NCBI RefSeq assembly: GCF_004116455.1 | Contig: NZ_PDJU01000003.1 | Span: 124,001-188,000, forward strand | DNA length: 64,000 bases | DNA from: Arcobacter sp. F155 | GTDB taxonomy: Bacteria; Campylobacterota; Campylobacteria; Campylobacterales; Arcobacteraceae | Direction of reading: 5' to 3' | In this document: positions 28,795 to 37,345 of the stretch, piece after piece | Numbering within the stretch: position 1 is the stretch's first letter | Layout: each line of letters starts with the position of its first letter | The notes under the pieces: model-generated | What the model was told of the DNA's origin: nothing | Database searches by the model: none | Seen by the model: only the letters and a program-made list of their open reading frames with translations | Position numbers and translations under genes: made by a program

Positions 28795-29328
28795 CTATCC
28801 TTTTATATAATCTAAATGATAAGAGATATCTATTTGATCTCTAACTGTTAAGAAAAGCATTCTTGGGGGTTCAAGATTAAATGATGTTAATTTAATAGAA
28901 AAACTTCCATCTAAAACTAAGTGATTGTTTTTATCTTCTATTTGTGCAAAGGAACTAACCTTTTTTTCTAAACCATTTAAAGTAAGAAAACCTTTAATTA
29001 AAAAACTATTATCAAGTTTTTCTATAGAACCTAATCTAAAAGAGATTTGAGGAAAAGCTTTTGAGTGTAAACTTTCATACATATGTAAATCTCTTTTTTC
29101 ATTATCGCTATGAAGTGAAAAAGTTGTTAAAGAGATAGTTCCTTTTAATGAATCAATACTATTATCAATTGATAAATGTGATGAAATATCTTTTGTGAAG
29201 GGATTGATGTTTCTATCCCCAAAAACCTCTGTATGCGCTTTTATCTTTCCATCTACAAACTGTAGATTTTGGGCATTTGCAGAACTTAATAGTGCTGCAA
29301 ATATTAATGTAAATACTAATTTAGCCAT
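28795..29328 (-). CDS. YceI-family periplasmic lipid-binding-like protein
   Basis: 177 residues from ATG 29328, chosen because AAGGAG precedes it and the protein then begins with a signal peptide (MAKLVFTLIFAALLSSANAQ). The longer frame up to 29454 has no such signal. Body features match YceI: early VDGKIKAHTEVFG, central MYESLHSKAFPQISFRLG, and a final LEPPRMLFLTVRDQIDISYHLD. YceI proteins are lipocalin-like and bind isoprenoid chains such as quinones. The start overlaps the previous gene by 13 bp. Confidence 0.82.
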   Translation of the reverse strand: MAKLVFTLIFAALLSSANAQNLQFVDGKIKAHTEVFGDRNINPFTKDISSHLSIDNSIDSLKGTISLTTFSLHSDNEKRDLHMYESLHSKAFPQISFRLGSIEKLDNSFLIKGFLTLNGLEKKVSSFAQIEDKNNHLVLDGSFSIKLTSFNLEPPRMLFLTVRDQIDISYHLDYIKG

Positions 29329-30290
29329 GGTAACTCCTTTTTTTGTGTTTGTTGTGTTATTAAAATTTTGATTAAGCAAACCAAGAATATAACTGGAACA
29401 AAATATGTTAGATTTTCTAAAGCTACAAATAATCCAGCTCCTGATGCAGCCCATCCAATAAATACCATATAAATACCTAGTGTTTTTAAATCTTTTTTCA
29501 CGATAGTTTGAAGTATTACTACATTGTAAAAAGAGATTACAAAAGGATAAACAAGTGATAAAATAAAACCTTCATGTAAGAAATAAAATAGATATGAAAG
29601 GGCAAAAAGAGTTAAGATAAGAAGCTCTTTTTGTGTTTTTTCCATTTTTATATAAAAAGCACTCACTACTCCAATTAGGTGAAAAACAATTATCTCTAAA
29701 GTAAAACCATCTCTCCAAATAGAAGTACTTAAATCTCTAGAAAGTGTTTCAAACAGAGTTGAGTCAAGGAAAATCCATAAAACCATCACAAATAGTGAGT
29801 ATGAATAGTTATTACTTGTTAAATCTTTGTGCTCTTTTTGATTTAAAAATAGTGATGAAAGCAGAGCAATTATAGTAAAAGCAATTGCAATTGAAGCTCT
29901 CTTTGAAGCATCATATGTAAAAAGGAATGTTCCTAAAGCATATGAAATAGCTAGGGCAAAACCTAATTGTATATTTGAAGCTTTTTTTAGTTCATTTATT
30001 AATAATGGTGCTAAAGCTCCAACACTTATTCCAAGGATAAATAGAAGTAGGGCATTTAAATTTGGATAGAAAAAACTAACTGCTAATTGTAGAAGTAAAA
30101 ATGAAAATATCTTATTTTTATTTGATGTTTTAATATAAAAACTTAATATTGAACCAATAACACCTCCAATAGGAAGTGGTGCTATTACGAAGATATTTGA
30201 GGCTAAATGCTCAACAATACCTGTTTGTGCTATAAGTAAGTAATAACATAACTCAAAAGCAATAAAAAATACTAGGGCTAATTTTTGCAT
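29316..30290 (-). CDS. Multi-pass membrane protein of unknown function
   Basis: 324 residues with nine or ten TM segments and a short charged loop near the middle (NQKEHKDLTSNN). The spacing of segments suggests an MFS-like or other transporter fold, but no signature motif is clear. It overlaps both neighbours: by 13 bp with the heme-copper-oxidase-like gene upstream and by 13 bp with YceI downstream. This argues for coupled translation and a joint function. Confidence 0.5.
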   Translation of the reverse strand: MQKLALVFFIAFELCYYLLIAQTGIVEHLASNIFVIAPLPIGGVIGSILSFYIKTSNKNKIFSFLLLQLAVSFFYPNLNALLLFILGISVGALAPLLINELKKASNIQLGFALAISYALGTFLFTYDASKRASIAIAFTIIALLSSLFLNQKEHKDLTSNNYSYSLFVMVLWIFLDSTLFETLSRDLSTSIWRDGFTLEIIVFHLIGVVSAFYIKMEKTQKELLILTLFALSYLFYFLHEGFILSLVYPFVISFYNVVILQTIVKKDLKTLGIYMVFIGWAASGAGLFVALENLTYFVPVIFLVCLIKILITQQTQKKELPWLN

Positions 30291-31840
30291 AACTGCTCCT
30301 TTTTATAAAAATAAAGTAGATAAAAAACCACCATAGAAATATCAAAGGCTGATATAAATAGTGCAACAATTTCTAATGTTCCTGCTGTATAAAGTGAAAA
30401 GAATAGTGAACTAATAAAAACACGGATAAAAACAGTTAGTTTTGTGAGAATTGATTCATACTCTTTATACTTTAAAGCTAAGAAGTGAATAAGTCCTGTC
30501 ATACTTACAAAAGCAAAAACGATATATTCATATTTTCCTTCAAAACTAAAATTTAGACTTGGATAGATAAAACTAGCAAGAAGGATTAAAAACAATCCTC
30601 CTAAACCATCATTTAGAAAACCAAAAAGGTTATACTTTTGTAAGTTTGTAAGTTTGAACTTTATATTTACAAAGGCTAAAACTGAAAGGAAAGCGAAACT
30701 TCCAAAGATAGTTCTTGCAATCCAGAAGTTATGAATAGAAGCTTTTAAGACTCCTGCTTGAACAAAACCACTAAGAGATAAAACAGTGAAAATTCCTATA
30801 AGACCAAAAAGATAAAAACTATAAAACTTTAGTGTTTGAAGCTCTTTGATATGAGAAACAAACATTGAGATAACCATAAAGAAAACAGAGATTCCCATAG
30901 CAACATGAGCATGGGCTACGATTAAATCATTTCTGTGAAATAACCATCTAATCTCTGGAATAAACAGAATATTTCCTTCAATATCCACAAAAAGAAATGA
31001 AGCTATAGAAATAAGAAGTGCAAGTTTTGCAAACCTTTCAATTTGGGCATCTTTATACCATCTATATAAAAGTGGCACATAAAGTAGTGTAAGATACTGG
31101 AAAAACCACTCTTGGTTATAAGTTAATTCCCCTATAAAACTTCTATGTAAAACAGAAAGGATATAAAAAAACAGGGGAGTTATCCAAAGGATATTCCATC
31201 TAGCTTTAAACTCATTTTGACTTAGAAGTTTGATGATTAAAAAGTAAATTGGAATTAATGCAAAGCTCATTCCAAGTGTATTGTCACCATGGGGCCCAGT
31301 AACTGTTTTTTCTACTTGTCCAATTGTAGGATTCATAAGAACTAAAAGTGCAAGAGGAGCAGCTAAAACAATATATAAAGAGACTTTAACCCATAAAGGT
31401 TTTACTCCGTACTGCTTGATAAATTTATATAAAGCAATGATATAAAAAATTCCAGCAAGACTTAAAATAAAGTTTAATTCATAGGGAAAATCATAAAAAG
31501 CTAGACCTCTTGTATTTCCAAAAAGCAGTGAAGAAATCATAAATATTAGAAAGATATACCAAAAGATAGTATATAGGTTTAAGTAAAAAAGCCCATCTTT
31601 ACAAGAACCCACTTCTTTATTTATAAGTAAAAAAGGTAAGTATGAAAGCATAAGTGGAATAAAACCATAAAGCATTAGTGAAATATGTAAGCTTCTTATA
31701 TTTACTGGGTTTAATGTTGTTGAATCAATAAAAACACCAAGTAAGTTTACAGAGTATAAAATACCAAAAAATAGTCCTAGAAAGAAAAATAGTAAAGAGA
31801 CTCTAAACTGTTTTTCAATAAAAATATTAAAGTTGCCCAT
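30278..31840 (-). CDS. Heme-copper-oxidase subunit I-like protein with incomplete CuB site
   Basis: 520 residues, 12-14 TM segments. His positions suggest the subunit I fold: His52 (SLHISLMLYG, low-spin heme), His184 (GPHGDNTLGM, CuB-type), His232 (VLHRSFIGEL), and His310/His312 (VAHAHVAMG, the two heme ligands). At 232-233 the family's HH pair is His-Arg, so one CuB ligand appears missing. No subunit II/III or CcoO/CcoP genes are nearby. It may bind hemes without being a normal oxidase. It overlaps the ABC ATPase gene by 14 bp. Confidence 0.65.
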   Translation of the reverse strand: MGNFNIFIEKQFRVSLLFFFLGLFFGILYSVNLLGVFIDSTTLNPVNIRSLHISLMLYGFIPLMLSYLPFLLINKEVGSCKDGLFYLNLYTIFWYIFLIFMISSLLFGNTRGLAFYDFPYELNFILSLAGIFYIIALYKFIKQYGVKPLWVKVSLYIVLAAPLALLVLMNPTIGQVEKTVTGPHGDNTLGMSFALIPIYFLIIKLLSQNEFKARWNILWITPLFFYILSVLHRSFIGELTYNQEWFFQYLTLLYVPLLYRWYKDAQIERFAKLALLISIASFLFVDIEGNILFIPEIRWLFHRNDLIVAHAHVAMGISVFFMVISMFVSHIKELQTLKFYSFYLFGLIGIFTVLSLSGFVQAGVLKASIHNFWIARTIFGSFAFLSVLAFVNIKFKLTNLQKYNLFGFLNDGLGGLFLILLASFIYPSLNFSFEGKYEYIVFAFVSMTGLIHFLALKYKEYESILTKLTVFIRVFISSLFFSLYTAGTLEIVALFISAFDISMVVFYLLYFYKKEQLCKN

Positions 31841-32447
31841 CTTTTACCTCCAATGTTATATCAGCAAGTTTTGCTAACTCTTTATCGTGGGTTGCTACAA
31901 CTATTGTTACTCCATTATTTGCAAGTGATTTAAAAAGATTAAAAACATTTAAAGAGTTTTTTGAATCTAAGTTTCCAGTTGGTTCATCGGCAAAAATCAC
32001 TTTTGGACGGTTTATTAAAGCTCTTGCAATAGCAACTCTTTGTCTTTGTCCACCTGAAATTTCATTTGGATAATAGTTTTTTAGTTTTTGTATTTCTAAG
32101 GTAGTAAGAAGTTTATCTATGCTTTTATCACTTGCTTTTTCATTTGCAAGAAGAATATTTTCTTTTACATTTAAATAGTTTATTAAATAGTGAAACTGAA
32201 AAACAAACCCAATATTCTCTTGTCTAAATCTATCAATATTTTTAATCTCTTTATATTCTGTATCTTCAAAAACAATCTCTCCAGAGTTTGGTTTTAATAG
32301 AGTTGATAAAATAGAAAGTAAAGTGGTTTTACCACTTCCACTCTCCCCTGTAATAGCTACAAAAGAGCCTTTTTTGATATTTAGATTTACATTTTTTAAA
32401 GCAAAGTCTCTATCATATTTTTTACATACATTTTTTAGAGTAATCAT
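31827..32447 (-). CDS. LolD/MacB-type ABC transporter ATPase
   Basis: 206 residues. Walker A is GESGSGKTT, the Q loop is at FVFQFHYL, the signature is ISGGQRQRVAIARAL, and Walker B is VIFADEPTGNLD. This is the LolD/MacB/FtsE group, which powers mechanotransmission rather than classical transport. Its start overlaps the stop of the permease gene by 4 bp. It partners the FtsX-like permease upstream. Confidence 0.93.
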   Translation of the reverse strand: MITLKNVCKKYDRDFALKNVNLNIKKGSFVAITGESGSGKTTLLSILSTLLKPNSGEIVFEDTEYKEIKNIDRFRQENIGFVFQFHYLINYLNVKENILLANEKASDKSIDKLLTTLEIQKLKNYYPNEISGGQRQRVAIARALINRPKVIFADEPTGNLDSKNSLNVFNLFKSLANNGVTIVVATHDKELAKLADITLEVKDGQL

Positions 32448-33538
32448 ATTTTATCTCCTTGGATTAAAACAATTGGGTCTGTTTTTGAAGCATTTAAAGC
32501 AGGAAAAATAGAACCTAAAATAGAGATTATAAGAGTTGTAAAGAAGATAAAAATAGTTATCTCTAGTGAGATCTCACCATTTACATAGCCTTGTAAAAAT
32601 GAGTTGTTTTTTATAAGAAATAGTGCAAGGTTTGAAAGTATTAAAGCCATAAAAAAACCTAAAACTCCTAGAATCAGAGCTTCATTAACTATTTGAAAAA
32701 TGATTTTCTTCATAGAAATTCCAATGGCTCTTTTAATCCCAAATTCGCTTTTTCTTTGATTTATAGTGATACTTAAAATTGAAGCAATAGTTAAAAGCCC
32801 CATACAAAAAGAGATAAATGAAATCACATTTGATGAAGTTTTGATTATCTTGAATTGGTTGTAATTATCAACAAAATTGCTTGTTGACTTTGCTTCAATC
32901 TCTTTATTAAAAAGGTTTATTTTTAGTGCAAGTTTTTCAATGTCTGCATCTATTTTACAGTTAACCATAATCATTGAAGCACTTTTATTAAAGATTTTAC
33001 TAGCATCATTTATATTTAAAATAGCACCTCCATTTTCAAAACCAATAGAGCTTTCAAAAACACCTGCCACTTTAAAAACTTTGTTTGAAAGTTTTATTTC
33101 ATCTTTTTTATCTAGGTTTTCATATATTGATTTTCCTAGAAGAACTTCATTTTCTTTTGGGTAAGAGCCTTGAATTAAATTGTAGTTTTCAAATCTATTT
33201 TCTGTAACTCCATAAACTGCAACAATAGGAAGCTCTTCTACCATAGAAGCTCCTACTATAAGAGCTGAAGCTTTTGTAACTTCATCTAAAGTTTTTATTT
33301 TTTCAATAAGTTTGATATCTACATTTGAGAAAAAAGTATCTGAAATGTTTTTTTGAGTAATGATTATGTCTCCATCACTTTTTAGCATTGAAGAATACAT
33401 AGAAATCACTCCATTTGAGATAGAAGTGATTAGAAAGATTGAAGTAATAGAGAAAACCAAACTTAATATGATAAGTGATGTTTTTAGCCTATTTGCTTTT
33501 ATGGCTTTAATTGCAAGTAACAAATATAATCCTTTCAT
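32444..33538 (-). CDS. MacB/FtsX-like ABC transporter permease
   Basis: 364 residues with one N-terminal TM (about 18-40), a large extracytoplasmic domain of about 200 residues (MacB_PCD-like) and three C-terminal TM segments ending in SIFPALNASKTDPIVLIQG, the usual FtsX family ending. With the ATPase it forms a type VII ABC complex. It is the first gene of the seven-gene minus-strand cluster, preceded by an AT-rich region with an 8-bp inverted repeat. Confidence 0.9.
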   Translation of the reverse strand: MKGLYLLLAIKAIKANRLKTSLIILSLVFSITSIFLITSISNGVISMYSSMLKSDGDIIITQKNISDTFFSNVDIKLIEKIKTLDEVTKASALIVGASMVEELPIVAVYGVTENRFENYNLIQGSYPKENEVLLGKSIYENLDKKDEIKLSNKVFKVAGVFESSIGFENGGAILNINDASKIFNKSASMIMVNCKIDADIEKLALKINLFNKEIEAKSTSNFVDNYNQFKIIKTSSNVISFISFCMGLLTIASILSITINQRKSEFGIKRAIGISMKKIIFQIVNEALILGVLGFFMALILSNLALFLIKNNSFLQGYVNGEISLEITIFIFFTTLIISILGSIFPALNASKTDPIVLIQGDKI

Positions 33539-33584
33539 TTAATACTATAAATTTACAGTTAGTTAATGAAAGGCTTATGAATTT

Positions 33585-33606
33585 AATATGAAAAAAAATT
33601 CATATT
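33585..33606. promoter_or_regulatory. Inverted repeat before the ABC/oxidase-like cluster
   Basis: Perfect arms AATATGAA and TTCATATT with six A in between. It is about 50 bases upstream of the first gene of the cluster and directly after the glutaminase stop. It could be an operator or a weak terminator. Confidence 0.35.
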
Positions 33607-33610
33607 TTAT

Positions 33611-34528
33611 TTAAAAGATAGAAAGGTTTGTTTTTGTAGTAAATAGTTCTAGTGCTTTTGTTCCTACTAGTGAGTTTCCATGTTTGTTTAGTCTTGGGGC
33701 ATAAACACATATAGCCATTTTTTGTGGAACCACAGCAACAATTCCTCCTCCAACACCACTTTTCCCAGGAAGTCCCACATGAAAAGCAAAATCTCCTGAA
33801 GCATCATAATGCCCACAAGTTAGCATTACTGCATTTATTCTTTTTGCTTGTGCTTGGGTGATAATTTCAGAGTTTGTATTTGGAATAACTCCATGGTTTG
33901 CAAGGTATAACATTGATTTTGCAAGTTGTTTTGTACTCATCATTATTGAGCATTGTTTAAAATAAGTCTCTATTACTTCTTGTGTATGATTTTCAATATT
34001 ATTAAAACTTTTCATCATATTAATCAAAGCAAAGTTTCTATAACCACTTTCAAGTTCTGATTTAAAAATCTCTTTATTAAAAGCTATATTCTCATCATTT
34101 GAAACTTTTTTAATAAACTCTAAAAGAGTTGAAAATGTATTTTCTTTATATTTTGAAACTAAAGAGTCTGTTGTAACAATTGCACCTGCATTTATAAAAG
34201 GGTTTCTTGGAATTCCTTTTTCATACTCAAGTTGAATCAGTGAATTAAATGGATTACCTGATGGTTCATGACCAACTCTTTTATATAAATCCTTTCCATA
34301 AATATCTAAAGCCAAAGTAAAAGTGAAAACTTTAGAGATACTTTGTATTGAAAAAGGTTTTTTATATGAACCTATATGGTGTTCACTTCCATCTATTTCA
34401 ATAATACTCATTGCAAAGTCATCTTCTTGAACATTTGCTAATGCAGGTATATAATTAGCAACAGTTCCTTTATTTAAATAGGGTCTGATTTCTTCTTTAA
34501 TCTCTTCAAGAATAGTTTGATACTTCAT
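33611..34528 (-). CDS. glsA: Glutaminase
   Basis: 305 residues from ATG 34528. That start has AGGAAG upstream and gives MKYQTILEEI, matching the family; the 45-residue longer frame has no support. It hydrolyses glutamine to glutamate and ammonia through a beta-lactamase-like fold. The SxxK catalytic pair lies in FSIQSISKVF, and Tyr/Asn and GxxGKSGVGGGI motifs are present (FHVGLPGKSGVGGGIVA). Monocistronic and divergent from typA. Confidence 0.95.
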   Translation of the reverse strand: MKYQTILEEIKEEIRPYLNKGTVANYIPALANVQEDDFAMSIIEIDGSEHHIGSYKKPFSIQSISKVFTFTLALDIYGKDLYKRVGHEPSGNPFNSLIQLEYEKGIPRNPFINAGAIVTTDSLVSKYKENTFSTLLEFIKKVSNDENIAFNKEIFKSELESGYRNFALINMMKSFNNIENHTQEVIETYFKQCSIMMSTKQLAKSMLYLANHGVIPNTNSEIITQAQAKRINAVMLTCGHYDASGDFAFHVGLPGKSGVGGGIVAVVPQKMAICVYAPRLNKHGNSLVGTKALELFTTKTNLSIF

Positions 34529-34641
34529 TATTCTTCCTGTTTTTACAAAATAGTATAATATTTTAGAGTATAAAAGGTGTCTCTTTGTGGTGTAATTGTA
34601 ACTAATTTTATAACTTATCAAAAATTTAAGCAAACTTTTAG

Positions 34642-34647
34642 TATAAT
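34642..34647 (+). promoter_or_regulatory. -10 box of typA
   Basis: TATAAT preceded by TTTTAG, giving an expected start near 34654 and a short leader with AAAGAGAG before the typA ATG at 34675. Confidence 0.55.
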
Positions 34648-34674
34648 CGCGAAAAATTATCATAAAGAGAGTAA

Positions 34675-36495
34675 ATGAGAGACATTAGAAATATTGCTGT
34701 AATTGCACACGTTGACCACGGAAAAACGACGCTTGTTGATGAGTTACTAAAACAATCAGGAACTTTCGCAGCTCACCAAGAAGTTGACGAAAGAGTAATG
34801 GATAGCAATGATATTGAAAAAGAGAGAGGAATTACGATTCTTTCTAAAAATACTGCTATTGATTACGAAGGTGTAAGAATCAACATTATTGACACTCCAG
34901 GGCACGCTGACTTTGGTGGAGAAGTTGAGAGGGTTCTTAAGATGGTTGACTCAGTATTATTACTAGTTGACGCACAAGAAGGGGTTATGCCTCAAACAAA
35001 ATTCGTTGTAAAAAAAGCACTTCAATTAGGTCATAGACCAATCGTTGTTGTAAACAAAATTGATAAACCAGCTGGTGAGCCAGATAGAGTTGTTGATGAA
35101 GTATTTGACCTATTTGATCAAATGGGTGCTACTGAAGAGCAACTAGAATTCCCAGTAATCTATGCAGCAGCTAGAGATGGTTATGCAATGCATGCTTTAG
35201 AAGATGAAAAGAAAGATTTACAACCATTATTTCAAACTATTCTTACAGAAGTTCCAAAGCCAAAAGGAAGTGAAGAAGAAGGTTTACAACTTCAAGTATT
35301 TACTCTTGATTATGATAACTTCATTGGAAAAATTGGTATTGCTAGAATCTTTAATGGAACTATCTCACAAGGTGAAACTGTTGTTTTATGTAAGGCAGAT
35401 GGTGAAAAAGTAAAAGGTAGAGTAACTAAACTTATTGGATTTAAAGGTTTAGAGAGAATTGAAGTAGCAAAAGCTGGTGCAGGTGATATCTGTGCTGTTG
35501 CTGGATTTGAAACAATTGATGTAGGTGATTCACTTTGTGACCCAGCTAATCCAATGCCACTTGACCCAATGCACATTGAAGAGCCAACTCTTTCTGTAAC
35601 TTTTGCGGTAAATGATTCTCCATTAGCAGGAACAGAAGGGAAGTTTGTAACTTCAAATAAAATTGATGAAAGACTTGCAGCTGAAATGAACACTAATATT
35701 GCTATGAACTATGAGCAAATTGGTGAAGGTAAATTTAAAGTAAACGGAAGAGGTGAGCTTCAAATTACTATTTTAGCAGAGAATATGAGAAGAGAAGGTT
35801 TTGAGTTCTCAATTGGTAGACCAGAAGTTATTACAAGAGAAGAAAATGGTGTAACTATGGAGCCATTTGAGCACCTAGTAATTGATACTCCAGATGATTA
35901 CTCTGGAACAATTATTGAAAAACTTGGAAAAAGAAAAGCTAATATGACAAACATGGTACCAATGGGTGCTGGATTTACAAGATTAGAGTTTGAAATTCCT
36001 GCAAGAGGACTTATCGGTATTAGAACTGAGTTCTTAACTGATACAAAAGGTGAGGGTGTTATGAACCACTCATTCTTAGAGTTTAGACCACATTCTGGAA
36101 CAGTTGAATCTAGAAAATATGGAGCACTAGTTTCTATGGAAAATGGTGAAGCATTAGGTTACTCAATCTTTAACTTACAAGAAAGAGGAATAATGTACAT
36201 TAAACCTCAAGATAAAGTTTATAACGGAATGGTAATCGGTGAGCACGCAAAATCTAATGACTTAGATGTTAACCCAATTAAAGGTAAGCAATTAACAAAC
36301 GTTAGATCTTCGGGTGCTGATGATGCTATCAAATTAGTTCCACCAAGAGTGATGTCATTAGAAAATGCATTAGAGTGGATTGAAGATGATGAGCTTGTTG
36401 AAGTAACTCCTTTAAGCGTTAGAGTTAGAAAAAGAGAGTTAGACCCAACAGTTAGAAAAAGAGCGGCAAAGAAAGCTAAGTACGCAGACGAATAG
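34675..36495 (+). CDS. typA: Ribosome-associated GTPase TypA/BipA
   Basis: 606 residues. The GTPase domain has [15 protein letters not shown] (G1), the switch I region [26 protein letters not shown] (G3) and [12 protein letters not shown] (G4). EF-G-like domains III and V and the TypA-specific C-terminal domain follow (ending [18 protein letters not shown]). It acts on the ribosome in assembly and stress adaptation. Own promoter, strong terminator after the gene. Confidence 0.98.
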   Translation: MRDIRNIAVIAHVDHGKTTLVDELLKQSGTFAAHQEVDERVMDSNDIEKERGITILSKNTAIDYEGVRINIIDTPGHADFGGEVERVLKMVDSVLLLVDAQEGVMPQTKFVVKKALQLGHRPIVVVNKIDKPAGEPDRVVDEVFDLFDQMGATEEQLEFPVIYAAARDGYAMHALEDEKKDLQPLFQTILTEVPKPKGSEEEGLQLQVFTLDYDNFIGKIGIARIFNGTISQGETVVLCKADGEKVKGRVTKLIGFKGLERIEVAKAGAGDICAVAGFETIDVGDSLCDPANPMPLDPMHIEEPTLSVTFAVNDSPLAGTEGKFVTSNKIDERLAAEMNTNIAMNYEQIGEGKFKVNGRGELQITILAENMRREGFEFSIGRPEVITREENGVTMEPFEHLVIDTPDDYSGTIIEKLGKRKANMTNMVPMGAGFTRLEFEIPARGLIGIRTEFLTDTKGEGVMNHSFLEFRPHSGTVESRKYGALVSMENGEALGYSIFNLQERGIMYIKPQDKVYNGMVIGEHAKSNDLDVNPIKGKQLTNVRSSGADDAIKLVPPRVMSLENALEWIEDDELVEVTPLSVRVRKRELDPTVRKRAAKKAKYADE

Positions 36496-36515
36496 AAGTT
36501 TAAAACTTTTATTTC

Positions 36516-36551
36516 AAAGGGGAAGAGGCTTTTGCTTCTTCCCCTTTTTTT
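36516..36551 (+). terminator. Strong rho-independent terminator of typA
   Basis: Stem AAAGGGGAAGA (36516-36526) with TCTTCCCCTTT (36537-36547) and a run of T. The most GC-rich hairpin in this region. Confidence 0.92.
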
Positions 36552-36582
36552 ATGTCTAAAAAAAACAAAAGGAAAAATATAT

Positions 36583-36633
36583 ATGTCATCCGATGATATG
36601 TGGAAACTAGCTTATAAAAATAAAATAAATTAA
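36583..36633 (+). CDS. Possible 16-residue ORF
   Basis: An ATG at 36583 preceded by AAAAGG (36568-36572) opens a 16-codon frame ending in TAA at 36631. It encodes MSSDDMWKLAYKNKIN. It lies between the typA terminator and a second small ORF. It may be a leader peptide or chance. The hairpin AATAGG/CCTATT (36632-36656) follows at once. Confidence 0.3.
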   Translation: MSSDDMWKLAYKNKIN

Positions 36634-36670
36634 TAGGGGGATTTTTTTCTCCTATTGAAAGGGAGAAAAA

Positions 36671-36766
36671 ATGAACAATATTAATACAAATAAAAAAGAT
36701 TATGCAATAGTTGTAACTATCTATGTATTAACAATATTTACAACATTTATAGCTGTAGCAAACTAG
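36671..36766 (+). CDS. Small single-TM protein (31 aa)
   Basis: ATG 36671 with a good GGGAG ribosome site eight bases away; stop TAG at 36764. The product has a polar N-terminus (MNNINTNKKD) and one hydrophobic helix (YAIVVTIYVLTIFTTFIAVA). Below the length that automated annotation usually keeps. A small inner-membrane protein is plausible. It sits 29 bp before the CIRCE operator of hsp20, so it might be controlled separately. Confidence 0.5.
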   Translation: MNNINTNKKDYAIVVTIYVLTIFTTFIAVAN

Positions 36767-36794
36767 CACTTAAAAATAAAAATTGCTAAGAATA

Positions 36795-36821
36795 TTAGCA
36801 CTAAGTCTTGACAAGTGCTAA
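36795..36821 (+). promoter_or_regulatory. CIRCE element (HrcA operator) upstream of hsp20
   Basis: TTAGCACTA at 36795-36803, nine bases, then AAGTGCTAA at 36813-36821. The consensus is TTAGCACTC-N9-GAGTGCTAA, so there is one mismatch per arm and the symmetry is kept. It overlaps the -35 box at 36808-36813, the ideal place for repression by HrcA. Confidence 0.9.
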
Positions 36822-36837
36822 AAATATTTGATATAAT
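36808..36837 (+). promoter_or_regulatory. Sigma-70 promoter of hsp20
   Basis: TTGACA at 36808-36813 and TATAAT at 36832-36837, 18 bases apart. Both hexamers are perfect. The predicted start is near 36844, which leaves a leader of about 55 bases. Confidence 0.85.
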
Positions 36838-36845
36838 TTCATTAA

Positions 36846-36866
36846 CTTGATAAGATAATTATCAAG
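36846..36866 (+). repeat. Inverted repeat in the hsp20 leader
   Basis: Arms CTTGATAA (36846-36853) and TTATCAAG (36859-36866) separated by five bases. It lies at about +3 to +23 of the predicted mRNA, so it may be a second operator or a 5' stem-loop that affects stability. Confidence 0.55.
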
Positions 36867-36898
36867 AATCTTAATAAATATATTAAAAAGGAGTCAAA

Positions 36899-37315
36899 AT
36901 GCTACTTACAAAGTTTGATCCATTTAAACAATTTAAAGATTTAGAAAGAAATTTTTATAATTACCCAAGTAATAATGAGTCGGTAAATGGTTTTGTTCCT
37001 ATTGTTAATACAAGAGAAGGTGAAAGTGCTTATCATATAGATGTGGATTTACCAGGGGTAATAAAAGAAGATATAAAAGTTGACATTAATAAAGATGTGT
37101 TAACTATCTCTGGGGAAAGAAAAACAAAAGATGAAGTAAAAGAAGAAGATTATTATAAAGTTGAAACATCATTTGGTAAGTTTACAAGAAGTTTCACACT
37201 TCCAGAAAATGTAGATATTGAAAATATTGAAGCAAGAAGTGATAATGGTGTTTTAGAAGTTATCATTCCTAAAAAAGAGGAACAAAATAGTAAAAAATCA
37301 ATTGAAATAAAATAA
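36899..37315 (+). CDS. Hsp20 family small heat-shock protein
   Basis: 138 residues. The alpha-crystallin domain covers about residues 35-128, with YHIDVDLPGVIKEDIKVD, a central TISGERK, and the C-terminal GVLEVIIPKKE strand. The N-terminal region is short (LLTKFDPFKQFKDLERNFY), and the C-terminal IxI-like anchor is weak (SIEIK). It is an ATP-independent holdase that keeps unfolding proteins soluble. Regulated by a CIRCE-overlapped sigma-70 promoter, so heat induction through HrcA is expected. Confidence 0.95.
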   Translation: MLLTKFDPFKQFKDLERNFYNYPSNNESVNGFVPIVNTREGESAYHIDVDLPGVIKEDIKVDINKDVLTISGERKTKDEVKEEDYYKVETSFGKFTRSFTLPENVDIENIEARSDNGVLEVIIPKKEEQNSKKSIEIK

Positions 37316-37337
37316 GAGGAAGAGTCTCTTCCTCTTA
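37313..37337. terminator. Bidirectional terminator hsp20 / response regulator
   Basis: TAAGAGGAAG and CTTCCTCTTA arms around a short loop. It includes the hsp20 stop codon and lies 9 bp from the end of the opposing gene. Confidence 0.6.
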
Positions 37338-37345
37338 TATACTTA

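Noticed and set aside
29329-29454. N-terminal extension of the YceI protein
   Set aside because: It overlaps the previous gene by far more, has no ribosome site and would bury the signal peptide.
30278-31840. Calling the oxidase-like protein CcoN of cbb3 oxidase
   Set aside because: No CcoO, CcoP or CcoQ genes are present and the CuB ligand pair is incomplete.
34529-34663. 45-residue N-terminal extension of glutaminase
   Set aside because: The extension has no family match or ribosome site, while ATG 34528 has AGGAAG and the normal length.
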